From positions 1 through 18,440 of the forward strand of contig JBBDQP010000095.1 in NCBI GenBank assembly GCA_040905965.1: a DNA stretch of 18,440 nucleotides, written 5' to 3'. Under the pieces are notes generated by a model, which made no database searches, had not been told where the DNA came from, and worked only from the letters and a program-made list of their open reading frames with translations. This DNA is from DATHWB01 sp040905965. GTDB taxonomy: Bacteria; Actinomycetota; Acidimicrobiia; Spongiisociales; ZC4RG35. A program made the position numbers and the translations under genes. Of the stretch, positions 15,554-18,440 are shown one piece after another (positions within the stretch are counted from its first letter, which is position 1; each line of letters opens with the position of its first letter).

Positions 15554-17731
15554 CTAGTCCTCGTACCCGTCGGTGAGGAGTTGGGCGAGGTCCCGCACCC
15601 GGACGTCGTCGCCGCGACCCAGCTCCTTGACCCCGTCGTCGATCATCACGAAACAGTAGGGACACGACACGGCGATCTCGGTGGCACCTGTTGCGAGGGC
15701 CTCCTCGGCGCGCTCGATGTTCACCTTCTTCCCCGTGTGCTCCTCCAACCAGAACCGCGCCCCGCCCGCCCCGCAGCACAACCCGCGGGTTCCGTGCCGG
15801 GGCATCTCCACCATGTCGACATCACCCGACGCAGCGACGACTTCGCGCGGTGCCAGATAGATGTCGTTGTGCCGACCCAGGTAGCAAGGGTCGTGGTAGG
15901 TGACCTTCTTCTTCGCCCCGCCCGCCGGCGTGACACGCTTCTGTGCGAGCAGTTCGGCGAGAACCTGGGTGTGATGGACGACTTCGTAGTTGCCGCCCAT
16001 CTGCGGATACTCGTTGGCAAGCGTGTTGAAACAGTGGGGGCACTGGGTGATGACCTTCTTCACACCGAGGTCGTCGAAGGTCTCGATGTTCTGGAGCGCC
16101 AACTGCTGCCACAGGTACTCGTTGCCTGAACGTCGGGCCGGGTCGCCGTTGCACGTCTCCCGCGGCCCGAGAATGGCGAAGTCGATGCCCGCCTCGTGAA
16201 GGAGCTTGGCGAGCGAGATCGTCACATTCTGGTTGCGATCGTCGAAGCTCCCGGCGCAGCCCACGAACCACAGGTATTCGGCATGGTCGACACTGTCCTC
16301 ACCGAGGATCGGGACGTCGAAATCGAGCTTCTTGGTCCAGTCCGCCCGATTCTGCTGTCCCATCCCCCACGGGTTGCCCTGGTTCTCCATCGCCATGTAG
16401 GCCTTGCCGAGCTCGCTCGGGAAGTTCGACTCCATCAGCGACAAATACCGCCGCATGTCGAGGATCTTGTCGAGGATCTCGATGTTGACCGGGCAGATCT
16501 CGTCACACGCCTTGCAGGTCGTGCACGACCACACTTCTTCCGCCGTCACTCGCTGAAATACCGAATCGCCTTCGATGACGATTCCGGGTGCCAGTCCGAC
16601 CGGCGGGGAGACGACCGGGCTGCCGGAAGCTGCCATCACCTCACCGGTCTTCAGCACGATCTCCCGAGGATCCAGCGGCTTGCCGGTGATGCTGGCCGGA
16701 CAGACCGACGTGCAGCGGCCGCACACGGTGCAGGCGTCGGTGTCGAAGAGCTGCTTCCAGGTGAACTCGGATATCACCGACGCCCCGATCGTGTCGATGT
16801 CGTCGACTTCCATCAGGTTCGGGATCGGCTTCATCGCCCCCTTCGGCCGGTCCTTCGGCGACAGGAACATGTTCGCCGGCGACGTCACCATGTGCCGCAA
16901 CTTGGTGGTGGGCAGCATCACCAGGAATCCGACAAATGCAGCGGCGTGCACCGTCCAGAACAACTGATGCCACTCAGAGGCGGCGCCCGGAGCGAACAGG
17001 GTCGAGAGGGGATAGCCGACGAAGCTCCACACCTCGAAGTCCGGGCGGCCGTCGACGGCGATGCGGGCTGCTTCCGTGAGGAGTCCCGTCACACCGATCA
17101 CAGTCAGCAGACCGAGGATCCACCCGTCCTCGGGCTTGGACTTCGAGCGGATGCGCCACGGTCGCTGGAGGTATCGGCGGCCCAGTGCCCACAGCAGACC
17201 GCCCAAATACACGAGGGCGGCAGCGTCAAGGATGAACGAGTAGCCCAGGTAGACATTGTTTTCCAAGAACTTGAATTGCGACGGCATCAGATGGTCGATC
17301 TCGAGGGTCACCGTTCCCAGGAACAAGACGATGAACCCGTAATAGACCATGGAGTGCATGAGGCCCGCTTGGCGGTCCCGCATCAGCGTCTTCATTCGCA
17401 GGCCAGATTCGAGCCGTCGAAGGCGTTCGCCCCACTGGCCGGTGCGATTGTCCGATTGACCTCGCTCCCAGTTCCTCGCCCGGAGCGAGAAGAGGTAGAA
17501 GCACAGGCCGAGGCCCGCCGAAGTGGCCAGATAGAAGACCGCTTTCAGGCCGGTCGGGATGTTGCCGAAGACGACCCTCCCGATCTCCGGATCGTGCTTG
17601 GCGGGAAGAGTCCCGAGAAACCACAGTGACAGGGTCCCGAGCGCGCTGAGCACACCGAGTGCGAGGAGGATCTGGCTCGCCGACGGCAGCGATCGAGGTG
17701 GAATCTCTTCGCGCGTGTCCTCAGCGGTCAT
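15554..17731 (-). CDS. etfD: EtfD/FadF-like membrane iron-sulfur oxidoreductase (ETF:menaquinone type)
   Basis: This 725-residue protein resembles mycobacterial Rv0338c (EtfD), which carries electrons from electron-transfer flavoprotein during fatty-acid beta-oxidation to the membrane quinone. Residues about 15-290 form a NarI-like membrane domain of five or six helices with candidate haem histidines (MHSMVYYGF, EWHQLFWTVHAA). Two [4Fe-4S] ferredoxin motifs follow: Cys334, 337, 340, 344 (CTVCGRCTSVCP) and Cys403, 406, 409, 413 (CTTCKACDEICP). The C-terminal third has two CCG (heterodisulfide reductase-type) domains, with FVGCAGS, ETCNGDPARRSGN and QCPHCFN in the first, and HDPCYLGRHN, GLCCGAGG and SCPYCF in the second. 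ATG 17731 is chosen; the frame is open to a TTG at 17761 but those residues add nothing. Neither start has a ribosome site. No etfAB or acyl-CoA dehydrogenase lies in the window. A glycolate- or lactate-oxidase-type Fe-S subunit is less likely given the membrane domain. Confidence 0.88.
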   Translation of the reverse strand: MTAEDTREEIPPRSLPSASQILLALGVLSALGTLSLWFLGTLPAKHDPEIGRVVFGNIPTGLKAVFYLATSAGLGLCFYLFSLRARNWERGQSDNRTGQWGERLRRLESGLRMKTLMRDRQAGLMHSMVYYGFIVLFLGTVTLEIDHLMPSQFKFLENNVYLGYSFILDAAALVYLGGLLWALGRRYLQRPWRIRSKSKPEDGWILGLLTVIGVTGLLTEAARIAVDGRPDFEVWSFVGYPLSTLFAPGAASEWHQLFWTVHAAAFVGFLVMLPTTKLRHMVTSPANMFLSPKDRPKGAMKPIPNLMEVDDIDTIGASVISEFTWKQLFDTDACTVCGRCTSVCPASITGKPLDPREIVLKTGEVMAASGSPVVSPPVGLAPGIVIEGDSVFQRVTAEEVWSCTTCKACDEICPVNIEILDKILDMRRYLSLMESNFPSELGKAYMAMENQGNPWGMGQQNRADWTKKLDFDVPILGEDSVDHAEYLWFVGCAGSFDDRNQNVTISLAKLLHEAGIDFAILGPRETCNGDPARRSGNEYLWQQLALQNIETFDDLGVKKVITQCPHCFNTLANEYPQMGGNYEVVHHTQVLAELLAQKRVTPAGGAKKKVTYHDPCYLGRHNDIYLAPREVVAASGDVDMVEMPRHGTRGLCCGAGGARFWLEEHTGKKVNIERAEEALATGATEIAVSCPYCFVMIDDGVKELGRGDDVRVRDLAQLLTDGYED

Positions 17732-17732
17732 G

Positions 17733-17759
17733 GGCGGCGAGTGTAGGAGGTGCGCCGCC
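17733..17759 (-). promoter_or_regulatory. Hairpin touching the etfD start, with anti-Shine-Dalgarno-like loop
   Basis: GGCGGCG (17733-17739) and CGCCGCC (17753-17759) are a perfect 7-base inverted repeat around a 13-base loop. In the mRNA sense the loop reads CACCTCCTACACT, which contains the anti-Shine-Dalgarno core. The stem ends one base before the ATG at 17731. It may restrict translation initiation. With no T-run it is a poor terminator. Confidence 0.35.
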
Positions 17760-17795
17760 AAGGATCAGGACGCATTGCGTTCAAGCCGGCTCGGG

Positions 17796-18440
17796 TCAGG
17801 ACAGTCCGAGTTCCTTGCGGAGATCCGCGAGGCGGGCGTCTGCCTGGGCGAGGGAGATCGACTCCTTCAGTTCCATCTCGGCACCCTCAGGAGAGGCGTC
17901 GCGCAGTTCGGTCTGGGCCTTCGCCTGGGCGAGACGCTGGTTGATCTTGTCTTCGACCTTGTCGAGGGATGGGCTGTCCATCTCCATCGACGTCGAGATC
18001 GACTCGACCGCAGAATTGACGGCTTCCTGCATCTTCGCCTGCTCGAGTTGACCGACGAGTTGCATCCGCTTGGCCGCCAATTCCTGGAGGCGCATCGCGT
18101 TCGACTGGACGGCCGCCTTGGCGTCGTCCGCCTGATCCATCGCAACCTCGTATTGGCCCTTCAGTCCTTCGAGGTTCGACTCGGAGGCCTGCAGCTTGAG
18201 CGCCAGAGACTGCGCTGCCTGGGTCCAACGTGCGACGCCTTCGGTGTCGCCCTCCGACTTGGCCTGATCGGCGCGCAGCAGGGCCTGCTTGGCGGTCTCG
18301 CGGCCTTCGCCGACTTCCGTCGCCGTCTGCTCGATCTTCTGTTCGAGCTGCGTGCGGTGGGCGATGATCTTGGCCGCCTGGTTGCGCAGGTCCTGGTCGC
18401 GCTTGCGGGCGTCGGTGATCGCCTGCTCGATCTCGATCTC
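17796..18440 (-). CDS. pspA: PspA/IM30 family membrane-stress protein, 5' end outside the window
   Basis: PspA-type proteins are ESCRT-III-like coiled-coil proteins that bind the inner leaflet and protect a damaged membrane. The visible 214 residues have no stop up to base 18440, so the N-terminus lies beyond the right edge. The segment begins with a long charged helix (about AQTDARK-type heptads, including KRDQDLRNQAAKIIAHRTQL and LLRADQAKSEGDTEGVARW). It continues with ALKLQASESNLEGLKGQYE, then AAKRMQLVGQLEQAKMQEAV and VESISTSMEMDSPSLDKVED, and ends RLADLRKELGLS. Order and content match PspA helices 2-6. The internal ATG at 18140 is not the true start because the same coiled coil continues upstream of it. 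It precedes the EtfD-like gene by 64 bases on the same strand. No PspBC or other stress partners are visible. Confidence 0.85.
   Translation of the reverse strand, partial: EIEIEQAITDARKRDQDLRNQAAKIIAHRTQLEQKIEQTATEVGEGRETAKQALLRADQAKSEGDTEGVARWTQAAQSLALKLQASESNLEGLKGQYEVAMDQADDAKAAVQSNAMRLQELAAKRMQLVGQLEQAKMQEAVNSAVESISTSMEMDSPSLDKVEDKINQRLAQAKAQTELRDASPEGAEMELKESISLAQADARLADLRKELGLS

Overview
The window is GC-rich, densely coded bacterial DNA. It reads as chromosome of a Gram-positive-type, high-GC actinobacterium (Actinomycetota), possibly Acidimicrobiia. The basis is inference from gene content: a clpS-DUF2017 pair, an EtfD-type electron-transfer protein like mycobacterial Rv0338c, a CpaE/Ssd-like degenerate MinD, several lipoproteins (two with Glu/Thr-rich stretches after the lipid Cys), and frequent GTG/TTG starts. 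No rRNA, tRNA, insertion sequence, phage gene or CRISPR array was seen. No gene-free stretch exceeds about 160 bases.

Layout. (1) 62-3795, minus: a three-gene molybdenum hydroxylase operon in the order small 2Fe-2S subunit, large Mo subunit, FAD subunit (S-L-M). The large subunit carries AYRGAGR, the form II (CoxL-like) active-site loop. (2) 3796-3925: a 130-base gap that should hold the promoter of that operon; I see no convincing hexamers. (3) 3926-10790, minus: a five-gene cluster reading ugpA-like permease, ugpE-like permease, ugpB-like binding lipoprotein, a predicted exported glycerophosphodiester phosphodiesterase lipoprotein, and a two-propeller lipoprotein ending in an ASPIC/UnbV domain. 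Three of its four junctions are 4-base stop/start overlaps. No ATPase gene is present. (4) 10950-12807, minus: clpS, a DUF2017 gene and a TrmA/RumA-type RNA methyltransferase, again joined by 4-base overlaps. (5) 12934-14159, plus: the only rightward unit, a small unknown protein coupled to a CpaE/Ssd-like P-loop protein whose Walker A lysines are both arginine; a good sigma70-type promoter precedes it. (6) 14141-17731, minus: prephenate dehydratase, a small lipoprotein with a duplicated Cys motif, and an EtfD-like membrane iron-sulfur oxidoreductase. (7) 17796-18440, minus: the C-terminal part of a PspA/IM30 protein that runs off the right edge.

Working together. The ugp-like cluster plausibly forms a surface system in which the lipoprotein phosphodiesterase splits glycerophosphodiesters and the binding protein and permeases import the product, using an ATPase encoded elsewhere. 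The propeller lipoprotein is tied to it by translational coupling, but its role is unknown. The Mo hydroxylase and the EtfD-like protein are separate catabolic or redox modules. The least explained unit is the small protein plus degenerate MinD-like pair at 12934-14159.
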